This document shows, in pieces, positions 1 through 7,520 of a stretch of 10,147 nt of DNA. Position 1 is the first letter of the stretch; the number at the start of each line of letters is the position of its first letter. This DNA is from Spirochaetaceae bacterium (GTDB lineage Bacteria > Spirochaetota > Spirochaetia > Treponematales > Breznakiellaceae): assembly GCA_031265535.1 (NCBI GenBank), contig JAISCO010000331.1:1-10147 (forward strand), read 5' to 3'. A model generated the notes under the pieces. That model had not been told where the DNA came from. It searched no databases and saw only the letters and a list, made by a program, of their open reading frames with translations. The position numbers and the translations under genes were made by a program.

Positions 1-12
1 TTAATCCGTATG

Positions 13-28
13 CCCCCCCCCCCCCCCC
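13..28. repeat. Poly-C homopolymer, 16 nt
   Basis: An uninterrupted run of 16 C (16 G on the minus strand). Runs of this length are prone to slipped-strand length change. In pathogenic treponemes, poly-G tracts in promoter regions are known to tune expression; whether that applies here is inference, because any gene to the left lies outside the window. An assembly or sequencing artefact is a real alternative. Confidence 0.9.
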
Positions 29-43
29 ACAAACAAAATTTGC

Positions 44-65
44 CCCAAAATTGGCCCAAAACTGG
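44..65. repeat. Tandem 11-bp repeat, two copies
   Basis: CCCAAAATTGG (44-54) is followed directly by CCCAAAACTGG (55-65), identical at 10 of 11 positions. The pair sits between the two poly-C tracts. No function is recognised. Confidence 0.75.
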
Positions 66-103
66 GGGGTGCAAATAAACCCAAATTATCATATTGGTAA
101 CAA

Positions 104-119
104 CCCCCCCCCCCCCCCC
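104..119. repeat. Second poly-C homopolymer, 16 nt
   Basis: A second run of exactly 16 C, 75 bp after the first, followed by further C-rich sequence (TCCCACCCTACC). Two equal tracts this close suggest either a repeated unit or a shared length limit in the assembly. Their lengths cannot be trusted without long or amplicon reads. Confidence 0.9.
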
Positions 120-130
120 TCCCACCCTAC

Positions 131-160
131 CAAGTAAAAGATAAAAAGTAAAAGGTAAGA
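131..160. repeat. A/G-rich short tandem repeat, copy 1
   Basis: Degenerate heptamers of the type TAAAAAG/TAAAAGG. The 17-nt string TAAAAAGTAAAAGGTAA at 142-158 recurs exactly at 8664-8680, on the same strand and also in an intergenic region. It looks like a dispersed short intergenic repeat of this genome. Confidence 0.7.
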
Positions 161-211
161 TTAGCTAAGCGTAGGTAAAAATTTTAACGCGCTATCGAAG
201 TGAACGCCTCT

Positions 212-354
212 CCGCCGCCAGTGAGCGGCGGCAAAACGCTAACGCGGAGCGTATGTAAACCCGCTGGCGGGCGCGTATGCAAAGCGCCTTTTTCAAAACT
301 GAAGGCACGGATTAAAGGCTGCTTCCGGGATGCTAGCGCGTAGCGCATGTGCCT
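212..354 (+). other. Cluster of short inverted repeats upstream of cysS
   Basis: Consecutive perfect arms are visible: CCGCCGC/GCGGCGG (212-218 with 225-231), ACGCT/AGCGT (236-240 with 248-252), CCCGC/GCGGG (260-264 with 267-271), GGCGC/GCGCC (270-274 with 284-288), GCTA/TAGC (332-335 with 341-344) and a wider AGGCAC/GTGCCT pair (303-308 with 349-354). GCGTATGTAAA and GCGTATGCAAA also form a near-direct repeat. This could be a structured leader or a mosaic of palindromic repeats. It has no T-box or other riboswitch motif that I recognise. Confidence 0.5.
270..293 (+). terminator. Terminator-like hairpin before cysS
   Basis: A 5-bp GC stem (GGCGC/GCGCC, 9-nt loop) is followed at once by TTTTT at 289-293, the form of a weak Rho-independent terminator reading rightward. 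No plus-strand gene precedes it inside the window, so it could end an upstream transcript or attenuate transcription into cysS. The short stem keeps confidence low. Confidence 0.35.
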
Positions 355-367
355 CCATGGCAAATGG

Positions 368-396
368 TTGATATTTTTTAGAAAAGGACTTAGATT
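368..396 (+). promoter_or_regulatory. Possible sigma-70 promoter for the cysS operon
   Basis: TTGATA (368-373, 5 of 6 to the -35 consensus) is separated by 17 nt from TAGATT (391-396, 4 of 6 to the -10 consensus). Transcription would begin near base 403, practically at the cysS ATG (402). If the promoter is real, the message would have almost no leader and the weak AAAAGGA at 382-388 would not be transcribed. A second promoter further upstream is equally possible. Confidence 0.35.
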
Positions 397-401
397 AAGC
401 T

Positions 402-1838
402 ATGCCTTTAACTTTATACAATACACTTGGGCGGAAAATAGAACCGTTCAACCCCGTTCATGAAGGAAAAGTAGGATTTTACGGGTGCGGCCCTACAGTT
501 TACAACTATGCCCACATCGGCAACCTGCGCGCTTATGTTACACATGACATACTTGTACGCGCTTTGCGCCGCTTTGGGTACAAAGTAACCCATGTAATGA
601 ACGTTACCGATGTAGGACACCTTTCCGGCGATGACGACACCGGCGATGACAAAATGCTAAAAAGCGCTGAAGAACGCGGCAAAAGCGTCATGGAAATAGC
701 GGCCTTTTACACAGAAGCCTTTTTTAACGACATCAAACTACTTGGAATACAGAAACCCAACATTGTTTGCAAGGCGACCGAACACATTGGCGACATCATA
801 GCGCTCATCAAACGGATAGAAGCCGCGGGATTTACATACAGCGCCGGCGGCAATTTGTACTTTGACATAGCTAAATTTCCGTACTACGGCGAACTGTCCG
901 GACGGCGCTTTGATGAACACAAAACACTTGCGCGCGCGGAACTGGACAACAACAAACGGAATCAGGGCGATTTTGTGTTGTGGTTTACCAAAAGCAAGTT
1001 TGAAAATCAGGCGCTTACATGGGACAGCCCGTGGGGACGCGGCTACCCCGGCTGGCACATAGAATGTTCGGCTATGAGCATGAGGTATCTAGGAGAGCAG
1101 TTTGACATACACGCCGGCGGCATAGATCATATTCAAATACACCATACGAATGAGACAGCTCAGAGCGAAGCGGCCACAGGCAGACACCCGTGGGTAAAAT
1201 ACTGGGTACACAACGAATTCCTTGTTCTTGATAAAGAAAAGATGTCAAAATCAACCGGCAGCTTTATCACGTTGAAGAATCTTATTGACATGGGCTTTGA
1301 CCCGTTAGATTACCGCTGTTTTCTGTTGGGCGGACATTACCGTAACCAGATAAAATTTTCTGTTGACAGCCTAAAGAGCGCTCAAAATACCAGAAAATCG
1401 TTGCTGTCAACACTACGCGCCATTGCAGCGAAAGCCGGTATAACAACGGAGGAAACCGCCGGAATGGAGACCGGAAAAGGCAACGCTCATTTGGAGTCCT
1501 TCAACCTTGCATTGGAGGACGACCTAAACACGCCGCGCGCTCTTTCATCCCTATGGGCGTTATTAAAAGACAACAATATACCGCCAAAAGACGTGCTTGC
1601 CGCAGCTTTCGATATGGACAAAGTGCTTGGATTAGACCTTGCCGGCGGGACATTCAAAAAGGACGCCGCATTAAACAGCGTAGATGAAACAGAGATAAAT
1701 ACACTCATAACGGAGCGCGCCGCGGCAAAAGCCGCAAAAGACTTTTTGCGGGCGGATGAAATTCGCCAATCGTTGAAAGAACGCGGCATTATACTGGAAG
1801 ACAACCCCAAAGGAACTAGTTGGAGATACGGTGAATAA
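402..1838 (+). CDS. cysS: Cysteinyl-tRNA synthetase
   Basis: Class I aminoacyl-tRNA synthetase that charges tRNA-Cys with cysteine using ATP in the cytoplasm. The 478-residue length is normal for the family. The N-terminus carries the YGCGPTVYN block and the HIGH-type motif HIGN (residues 38-41). KMSKS is complete at 280-284. Likely zinc ligands are C29, C222 (in HIECSAMS), H247 and E251 (in HHTNE). The rest is the helical anticodon-recognition region, ending in GTSWRYG as is usual for CysS. The start fits the conserved N-terminus; the only Shine-Dalgarno-like string (AAAAGGA, 382-388) lies 13 nt upstream, which is far. It is the first gene of a packed operon, and its last 8 bases overlap the GTG start of mrdA, suggesting translational coupling. 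No frame disruption is seen. Confidence 0.98.
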   Translation: MPLTLYNTLGRKIEPFNPVHEGKVGFYGCGPTVYNYAHIGNLRAYVTHDILVRALRRFGYKVTHVMNVTDVGHLSGDDDTGDDKMLKSAEERGKSVMEIAAFYTEAFFNDIKLLGIQKPNIVCKATEHIGDIIALIKRIEAAGFTYSAGGNLYFDIAKFPYYGELSGRRFDEHKTLARAELDNNKRNQGDFVLWFTKSKFENQALTWDSPWGRGYPGWHIECSAMSMRYLGEQFDIHAGGIDHIQIHHTNETAQSEAATGRHPWVKYWVHNEFLVLDKEKMSKSTGSFITLKNLIDMGFDPLDYRCFLLGGHYRNQIKFSVDSLKSAQNTRKSLLSTLRAIAAKAGITTEETAGMETGKGNAHLESFNLALEDDLNTPRALSSLWALLKDNNIPPKDVLAAAFDMDKVLGLDLAGGTFKKDAALNSVDETEINTLITERAAAKAAKDFLRADEIRQSLKERGIILEDNPKGTSWRYGE

Positions 1839-3699
1839 CTCACGGAACAACGATGAAAAACCGCAAAGACGCATAATAATAACGCAAGTCATATTTGCGG
1901 CGCTCTTTGCGCTGTATGCCGGACGCTTGTTTGCCATTCAAATACTTGACGGTGAATTGTACCGTTCCCGGGCGGACGACATCTCTAAACGAGCGCTCAC
2001 GCTGCCGGCGCAGCGCGGCGAGATATTTGACCGGAACTACGAGAGCCCGATTGTATTTAATACCGATTCTTTTGCGGTATTCATAGCGCCTGCGGAAGTC
2101 AAGCGGGATAAAATGCCCGAGATACTAAACAGCCTTTCAGAAATTTTGAATACCTCCCGTGAACAGATTGACAAAAAGCTGCCGGTCGAATATTACCACC
2201 TATACCGGCCTGTAGAGATTGCGTCAAATATCCAGTACAGTACAATCGCGATTCTTGCCGAAAACCTTGATACACTGCCCGGCGTTTCATGGCAGTCGAA
2301 ACCGGTGCGGAATTACCGCGATACCGGCAGCCTTGCCCATGTCATAGGCTATGTTGGAGACATAACCCGCGATGAACTTACGGTGTTGTACAACCGCGGA
2401 TATAAACAGGGGGATGTAATAGGCAAAGCGGGGATAGAGCGGCAGTATGATGAACTAATGCGCGGCAAAGAAGGGCGGGAAATACGGACAGTTGACGTGC
2501 GGGGACGCCTTGACCGTGAACGTGAAATAATTCGTGAAGCGCCGGAAGCGGGAAAGAACCTTGTGCTGACGATAGACGGCGCTATACAGACACTTGCCGA
2601 AAAAGCGTTAGGAGAGCGGATCGGCTCTGTTGTTGTTATGCGTCCGGCCTCCGGCGAGATACTCGCCATGGTTTCGTATCCATGGTACGATCCGGGCATA
2701 TTTAGCAGTAACGATTCTGGGGTGGAGTATCAAGCGCTTGTGAATGATACAAATAAACCGCTGTTAAATAGAGCGATACAGTCCAGTTACCCGCCCGGTT
2801 CAACCTTCAAAATTGTCATGACAACAGGAATATTGGGAGAGGAAGCCTTTCCGGAAGAAAAAACCGTTGATTGCCAGGGAGAAATGAGCTACGGAGACAG
2901 AATCTGGCGCTGTCATATACGCCGCCCGGGACACGGTCGAGTCAACCTCCAACGGGCTATGGCTCAATCCTGCGACATATATTTTTGGGTTGTGGGACGC
3001 GACAACCTTGGCGTCGAGCGCATTGTTTCTTACGCGAAAGATTACGGTTTAGGCGAGCTTACCGGTATAGACATGCCGGGTGAAATATCCGGTTTTATTC
3101 CGACACCGCAATGGAAAGAGCGCCGTCTGCGCGAAAGATGGCAGGGCGGCGATACGATGAATATGTCGATAGGACAGGGCTTTACACTGGTAACGCCGTT
3201 GCAGATGGCGAATATGGTAGCAATGACAGTAAATAACGGCGTCATCTACAAACCCCATGTTTTGAAGGAAGTGCGCGATCCTGTAAACGGCGCTATTGAA
3301 AGTGTGGCCCGAAGAGAAATATTGCATGAATCTGAACTTGATGATGAAATATTTGAAACAGTGCGGAATAATATGCGCTCTGTAGTAAGCGCCGGTACCG
3401 CTCAATTTCCGCTTAATATAAAAACAGTTGAAATTGCCGGTAAAACTGGAACAAGCGAGGTCGGCCTGCACGACCGCTGGCATTCATGGTTTGCCGCATA
3501 CGCGCCGTATAACGGCGATGATCCGGAAGAAAAAATCGTTGTTTCCATTATAGTTGAAGCGTCAAATCCGTGGGAATGGTGGGCGCCATACGCTTCCGCG
3601 ATAATTTTTCAAGGCATTTTTGCGCGGCAAACTTACGAGGAAGCGATAACCGCCTTGAATTTCCAGTACCTGATTCCGGCGCGCGAGCGCAGAGAATAA
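1831..3699 (+). CDS. mrdA: Penicillin-binding protein 2 (elongation transpeptidase)
   Basis: Class B PBP that cross-links peptidoglycan during side-wall growth, anchored in the inner membrane with its domains in the periplasm. One N-terminal transmembrane segment lies at about residues 14-38. The dimerisation or pedestal domain follows (QRGEIFDRNY at 61-70, then the GxxGIERQYD region at 198-206). The transpeptidase domain runs from about 245 to 600. Its catalytic motifs are S324-T-F-K327 (acylated serine), S380-C-D382 (the SxD form found in PBP2 rather than SxN) and K538-T-G540; IGQG is at 447-450. The 622-residue length is typical. The start is GTG at 1831, with GGAG at 1822-1825; no in-frame ATG exists until well inside the protein. 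It sits just before rodA, its usual partner. PBP3/FtsI is less likely because of the RodA context and the PBP2-like motifs. Confidence 0.96.
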   Translation: MNNSRNNDEKPQRRIIITQVIFAALFALYAGRLFAIQILDGELYRSRADDISKRALTLPAQRGEIFDRNYESPIVFNTDSFAVFIAPAEVKRDKMPEILNSLSEILNTSREQIDKKLPVEYYHLYRPVEIASNIQYSTIAILAENLDTLPGVSWQSKPVRNYRDTGSLAHVIGYVGDITRDELTVLYNRGYKQGDVIGKAGIERQYDELMRGKEGREIRTVDVRGRLDREREIIREAPEAGKNLVLTIDGAIQTLAEKALGERIGSVVVMRPASGEILAMVSYPWYDPGIFSSNDSGVEYQALVNDTNKPLLNRAIQSSYPPGSTFKIVMTTGILGEEAFPEEKTVDCQGEMSYGDRIWRCHIRRPGHGRVNLQRAMAQSCDIYFWVVGRDNLGVERIVSYAKDYGLGELTGIDMPGEISGFIPTPQWKERRLRERWQGGDTMNMSIGQGFTLVTPLQMANMVAMTVNNGVIYKPHVLKEVRDPVNGAIESVARREILHESELDDEIFETVRNNMRSVVSAGTAQFPLNIKTVEIAGKTGTSEVGLHDRWHSWFAAYAPYNGDDPEEKIVVSIIVEASNPWEWWAPYASAIIFQGIFARQTYEEAITALNFQYLIPARERRE

Positions 3700-3761
3700 T
3701 AGTATGGAATCTCAAAATATATACAAAGCAATGACAGTACGGGAATATGGATTTTTTTGGG

Positions 3762-3773
3762 GGAGGGGAGGGG
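3762..3773 (+). promoter_or_regulatory. G-rich ribosome binding site that sets the rodA start
   Basis: GGAGGGGAGGGG runs directly up to the ATG at 3774, giving a strong GGAGG core about 5-7 nt from that ATG. The upstream in-frame ATG at 3747 has no such site and would place this G-rich stretch inside the coding sequence as an odd Gly-rich leader. The ATG at 3774 is therefore preferred. Confidence 0.75.
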
Positions 3774-5084
3774 ATGAAGCTTAATATTTTTTTTGAAATT
3801 GACTATGCGCTTTTATTTTCCGCGATTTTGCTGACCGTATTTGGGGTGCTTTTTATATATTCGGCAAGCGTTACCTCTTTTGGCATATCTGTTTCAACTG
3901 AATATGCGCGCCAGATTCTTTGGGGAACCGCGGGCGTCATTATCGCGCTTACTATAGCGGTGCTGAATTACCGCCGTATATATTATATTTCATCATATCT
4001 GTATTTAGGGTCGCTTGTACTGCTTGTTTACACCTGTTTATTCGGCCGCGTGGTAAACGGCGCGCGCGCGTGGCTCGGCATCGGTTCTTTTGGAATACAG
4101 GCTTCCGAATTCGCTAAATTAACAGTAATTATTTTTCTTGCCCGTTTTTTGGACAGCACAAAAAACAGCAGAAACGATGCGTGGCGTTTCACGGTTTCCT
4201 GCATGATTGTTTTTACCCCTATGACGATAATACTATTGCAGCCGGATTTCGGCACATCTTTGGTGTTTATAGCCATACTAATTTCCATGACATTTATAGC
4301 CGGCATCTCAAGACGGTACATAGTTTTTTTAATAATAACGATAGCTCTTGCCGGATTTCTTATTGTGATTCCGTTATGGCAGACGCATATACTTGGGAAA
4401 AATATTCCATTTTTACTAATGCTATCGAATAAAAAATTTATTATCATAGCGATAAGCGCGCTTTCCATAATTTCCGGCATGGCGCTTTTTGGATATATAC
4501 GATACAAAAAAACATATTTTTACTGGATAGGCTACGGAGCAATAATAGCAATTTTAGCGTTTGTGATATCCTATGCCGGACAAAAAGTGTTAAAACCTTA
4601 TCAAATCATGCGCCTTATTGTTTTTCTTGATCCCAATGTAGATCCGCGCGGTTCCGGCTGGAACATAATACAGTCTATAACGGCAATAGGTTCAGGCGGC
4701 ATACTTGGAAAAGGCTACCTGCAAGGTACACAAAGCCATTACCAGTTTCTGCCGCAGCAAAGCACGGATTTTATTTTTTCAATATATTCTGAAGAATGGG
4801 GCTTTATAGGCGGCATAATAGTTTTTCTGCTGTTTTTGTTGATCAGTATGCGTCTAATAAAAATAATGAAGACAACATCGGATCCATTCGGCTGTTATAT
4901 TGTCGCCGGCATCGCGGGAATGTATATATTTCATTTTTTAGTAAATGTTGGAATGACAATAGGCATCATGCCTATAACGGGGATACCGTTGCTATTCATG
5001 TCTTATGGCGGGTCGGCCCTGATCACCGCGATGATCGGCATAGGGCTTGCGCTCAGCGTTTATATAAGACGCTTTCAGTATTAA
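3774..5084 (+). CDS. rodA: RodA, SEDS peptidoglycan glycosyltransferase
   Basis: Polytopic inner-membrane enzyme that polymerises lipid II into glycan strands in complex with PBP2. Numbered from the preferred start (436 residues), SEDS hallmarks include NGARAWLGIG (residues 95-104), QASEFAKL (109-116) and QPDFGTSL (156-163). DPNVDPRGSGW follows at 286-296, where D290 probably corresponds to the catalytic aspartate in the large loop. Then come IGSGGILGKGYLQGTQ, FLPQQSTDFIF and the C-terminal GIPLLFMSYGGSAL. It is longer than the roughly 370 residues of E. coli RodA; the extra length includes two hydrophobic stretches at about 219-242 and 248-268, before the catalytic loop. A start at 3747 would add nine residues. 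Its stop codon directly abuts the next gene. FtsW is the alternative, but the mrdA neighbour argues for RodA. Confidence 0.95.
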   Translation: MKLNIFFEIDYALLFSAILLTVFGVLFIYSASVTSFGISVSTEYARQILWGTAGVIIALTIAVLNYRRIYYISSYLYLGSLVLLVYTCLFGRVVNGARAWLGIGSFGIQASEFAKLTVIIFLARFLDSTKNSRNDAWRFTVSCMIVFTPMTIILLQPDFGTSLVFIAILISMTFIAGISRRYIVFLIITIALAGFLIVIPLWQTHILGKNIPFLLMLSNKKFIIIAISALSIISGMALFGYIRYKKTYFYWIGYGAIIAILAFVISYAGQKVLKPYQIMRLIVFLDPNVDPRGSGWNIIQSITAIGSGGILGKGYLQGTQSHYQFLPQQSTDFIFSIYSEEWGFIGGIIVFLLFLLISMRLIKIMKTTSDPFGCYIVAGIAGMYIFHFLVNVGMTIGIMPITGIPLLFMSYGGSALITAMIGIGLALSVYIRRFQY

Positions 5085-7520
5085 ATGGCGCGCTATATAA
5101 ACCCGCTTGAAGATTTAGGCGGACTTTTGTTGACGGTGGAAAAACCCGCCCGTTATACGGGCGGCGAATATGGAATGCTGGCAAAACGCGGCGCGGCGCT
5201 TCAAACAGTGATTGCCTTCCCCGATCTGTACGAACTTGGAATGTCGAATCAGGCGCTCCGCATTCTGTATAACAGACTGAATGTCATGCGCGATGTTTCC
5301 TGCGACCGCGTATTTGCGCCGGCGCCGGATTTTGAAAAACTACTCAAAGAAAAAAATATCCCGCTTTACGCGCTTGATACCGGCATTATGCTGCGCGATT
5401 CCGATATACTAATGTTCACACTTGGTTACGAACTTTGCGTAAACGCTGTGCTGACAATCTTGGACACGGCCGGTATACCGCTGTGCCGGATAGAGAGATG
5501 TGGTGAGCATCCAATCGTGATTGCGGGCGGTCCCTGTGTTTCAAACCCGATGCCTTATTCGCGCTTTATCGACGCGTTCTGGATAGGCGAGGCCGAGGAT
5601 GAATTTTTCACCCTGATTGAACAGCTTGGCCGCGATAAAAAAGCCGGAGCGAAAAAATCGGATATGATTGAAAGACTCGCCATTCATGATTCAATCTGGG
5701 TACACGGAAAGAAAAAAGCCGTCCGCGCAATATACACCGGTTTTTCAGAAAATAAAACTCCGGCGCCGGTTTTTCCAGTTCCAAGTATGCGTATAACACA
5801 GCATCACGGCGTCATTGAGATAATGCGCGGCTGTCCCAACGGCTGTAGATTCTGTCATGCCGGCATCTGGTACCGTCCAATGAGGCAGAAAAGCGCCCGC
5901 GCCGTTTTTGAAGAGGCGGCGGAATGTATAGCAAAAACAGGCTTTCGTGAAATAAGCCTTTCATCACTTTCAAGCGGCGACTATCGTTACATAGAAAGCC
6001 TAATTGACGCTCTTAACGTAAAATTCGGGAAAAACAGAATATCATTTCAACTTCCGTCACTTCATGTTTCAACATTTTCACTTCCCATACTTGAAAAAAT
6101 ATCGGCGGTGCGGAAAAGCGGGCTTACATTCGCCGTTGAAACACCTTTGGCGGACTGGCAGGCGGCCATCAACAAAGCTATAAACATAGATTCGATAGCC
6201 GCGGTCGTGACAGAAGCAAAAAAGAATGGCTGGCGTTCCGCAAAACTATATTTTATGATAGGACTTCCTGTAGACGGAACCGGTGTGGATGCAGAAAAAA
6301 TCGCTGAAGACGAGGCGCTGATTGCTTTTGTCATGGAACTGTCTAAGCGTACCAAGTTAAAATTTTCAATAAATGTAGGAGTTTTTGTGCCCAAGCCGCA
6401 TACTCCGTTTCAATGGAGCGCCCAGATAGATGAGGATAAGGCTCGGCTCATGCTATACCGGATAAGGGATGTTTTAAAAAAACAAGGCCACAAAGTAAGC
6501 GTGCATGATCCGTTCACCGCTCTTGTCGAAGGATTTATCGCGCGGGGTGACGAAAGGGCAGGGGAGATAATAGAGCGGGCTTACAATCTGGGCTGTAGAC
6601 TGGACGCATGGAGCGAATATTTTCAAAAAGACGTATGGCGCGGTATTTTCCGTGAACACCATGAATATATCATGCGAATAAGCGGCGCGCGAAATCCTGA
6701 CGAAAAACTCGAATGGGATATTATTTCTTCTAGTGTATCAAAAATATATCTATTGCAAGAGTATGAAAAATCCATGAAATATAAGATAAATAGTGTTTCA
6801 TGTATACAAAATTGTACAGATAAATGCGGAATCTGTAGTGTTGGCCGGAGTATTGTCGAAAATAACATGCAGTTAGATAATAATTATCCTGAAAATAATG
6901 AAAAAGAGCCCTTGCCGCCGCCTGTAGATGCGCCTGACGGACGGAAGGACCCCGACACATACCGGATTCTTTTTTCATTTTCAAAAGAGGGTAGGGCGGT
7001 TTTTCTGCCGCATCTTGCCCTTATCGAAGTGTTTTCGACGGCCTTCCTGCGTGCCGGAATACCGGTTTTGTATACATCCGGTTTTAACCCGCTGCCGCGT
7101 CTTGACTTTGCCGCGCCGCTGTCGCTCGGCATACAGGCCGCGGGCGAGATTGCATCCGTAGACACCGACCGCCCATTCGAGGGTGAAGACTTTATTAAAA
7201 TGCTGAACGCCGCGCTGCCGGAAGGTATCGTTATAGGCGGCGCGTACAACTGCGTGATCCCTTCCGGCGCTAAAAAACATTCGGTTGCTTCGCTGCTCTG
7301 GGGCTTTGAATATCTTTCCGGGAATTCCCCTTCCGGCATTGAATCTGATTTTGTGGAAGCGCGTAATGAAAAAGAGTACCGCCGCCTAAGGATAGGCGGC
7401 GGCGATTCGGACAGCGCCGCTATTCAGTGGGTTTACGGATTATCTCGTCTGCGCGTCCTTGCCAAATCTGAAAACAGACCCGCGTCATACTTTGATGTGT
7501 ACCAACATCTTTATTCGTAG
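5085..7520 (+). CDS. B12-binding-like radical SAM protein fused to DUF2344
   Basis: An 811-residue protein of the TIGR03960 type whose substrate is unknown to me. Residues about 40-185 resemble a B12-binding-like Rossmann domain (FPDLYELGMS, GGPCVSNP, GEAEDEF) but show no DxHxxG cobalamin motif. The radical SAM core spans about 235-480 with C250-x3-C254-x2-C257 in MRGCPNGCRFC, which should bind the 4Fe-4S cluster and S-adenosylmethionine. A second cysteine group, C573, C577, C581 and C584, may hold another metal centre. A low-complexity linker (about 590-622) leads to a C-terminal DUF2344 (TIGR03936) domain, about 626-811, with GFNPLPRLDFAAPLSLG. In many bacteria these two parts are separate adjacent genes near RNase G or rplU; here they are one protein. 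ATG follows the rodA TAA with no gap and has no clear Shine-Dalgarno site, so coupled translation is likely. Confidence 0.92.
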   Translation: MARYINPLEDLGGLLLTVEKPARYTGGEYGMLAKRGAALQTVIAFPDLYELGMSNQALRILYNRLNVMRDVSCDRVFAPAPDFEKLLKEKNIPLYALDTGIMLRDSDILMFTLGYELCVNAVLTILDTAGIPLCRIERCGEHPIVIAGGPCVSNPMPYSRFIDAFWIGEAEDEFFTLIEQLGRDKKAGAKKSDMIERLAIHDSIWVHGKKKAVRAIYTGFSENKTPAPVFPVPSMRITQHHGVIEIMRGCPNGCRFCHAGIWYRPMRQKSARAVFEEAAECIAKTGFREISLSSLSSGDYRYIESLIDALNVKFGKNRISFQLPSLHVSTFSLPILEKISAVRKSGLTFAVETPLADWQAAINKAINIDSIAAVVTEAKKNGWRSAKLYFMIGLPVDGTGVDAEKIAEDEALIAFVMELSKRTKLKFSINVGVFVPKPHTPFQWSAQIDEDKARLMLYRIRDVLKKQGHKVSVHDPFTALVEGFIARGDERAGEIIERAYNLGCRLDAWSEYFQKDVWRGIFREHHEYIMRISGARNPDEKLEWDIISSSVSKIYLLQEYEKSMKYKINSVSCIQNCTDKCGICSVGRSIVENNMQLDNNYPENNEKEPLPPPVDAPDGRKDPDTYRILFSFSKEGRAVFLPHLALIEVFSTAFLRAGIPVLYTSGFNPLPRLDFAAPLSLGIQAAGEIASVDTDRPFEGEDFIKMLNAALPEGIVIGGAYNCVIPSGAKKHSVASLLWGFEYLSGNSPSGIESDFVEARNEKEYRRLRIGGGDSDSAAIQWVYGLSRLRVLAKSENRPASYFDVYQHLYS

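Noticed and set aside
1..401. T-box or other riboswitch in front of cysS
   Set aside because: Hairpins are present, but I found no T-box sequence or other conserved riboswitch core, and T-boxes are not expected in spirochaetes.
3704..3784. 26-codon open frame from ATG 3704 overlapping the rodA start by 11 bp
   Set aside because: There is no good ribosome binding site and its sequence is partly dictated by the G-rich site of rodA. A coupling peptide cannot be excluded but is not supported.
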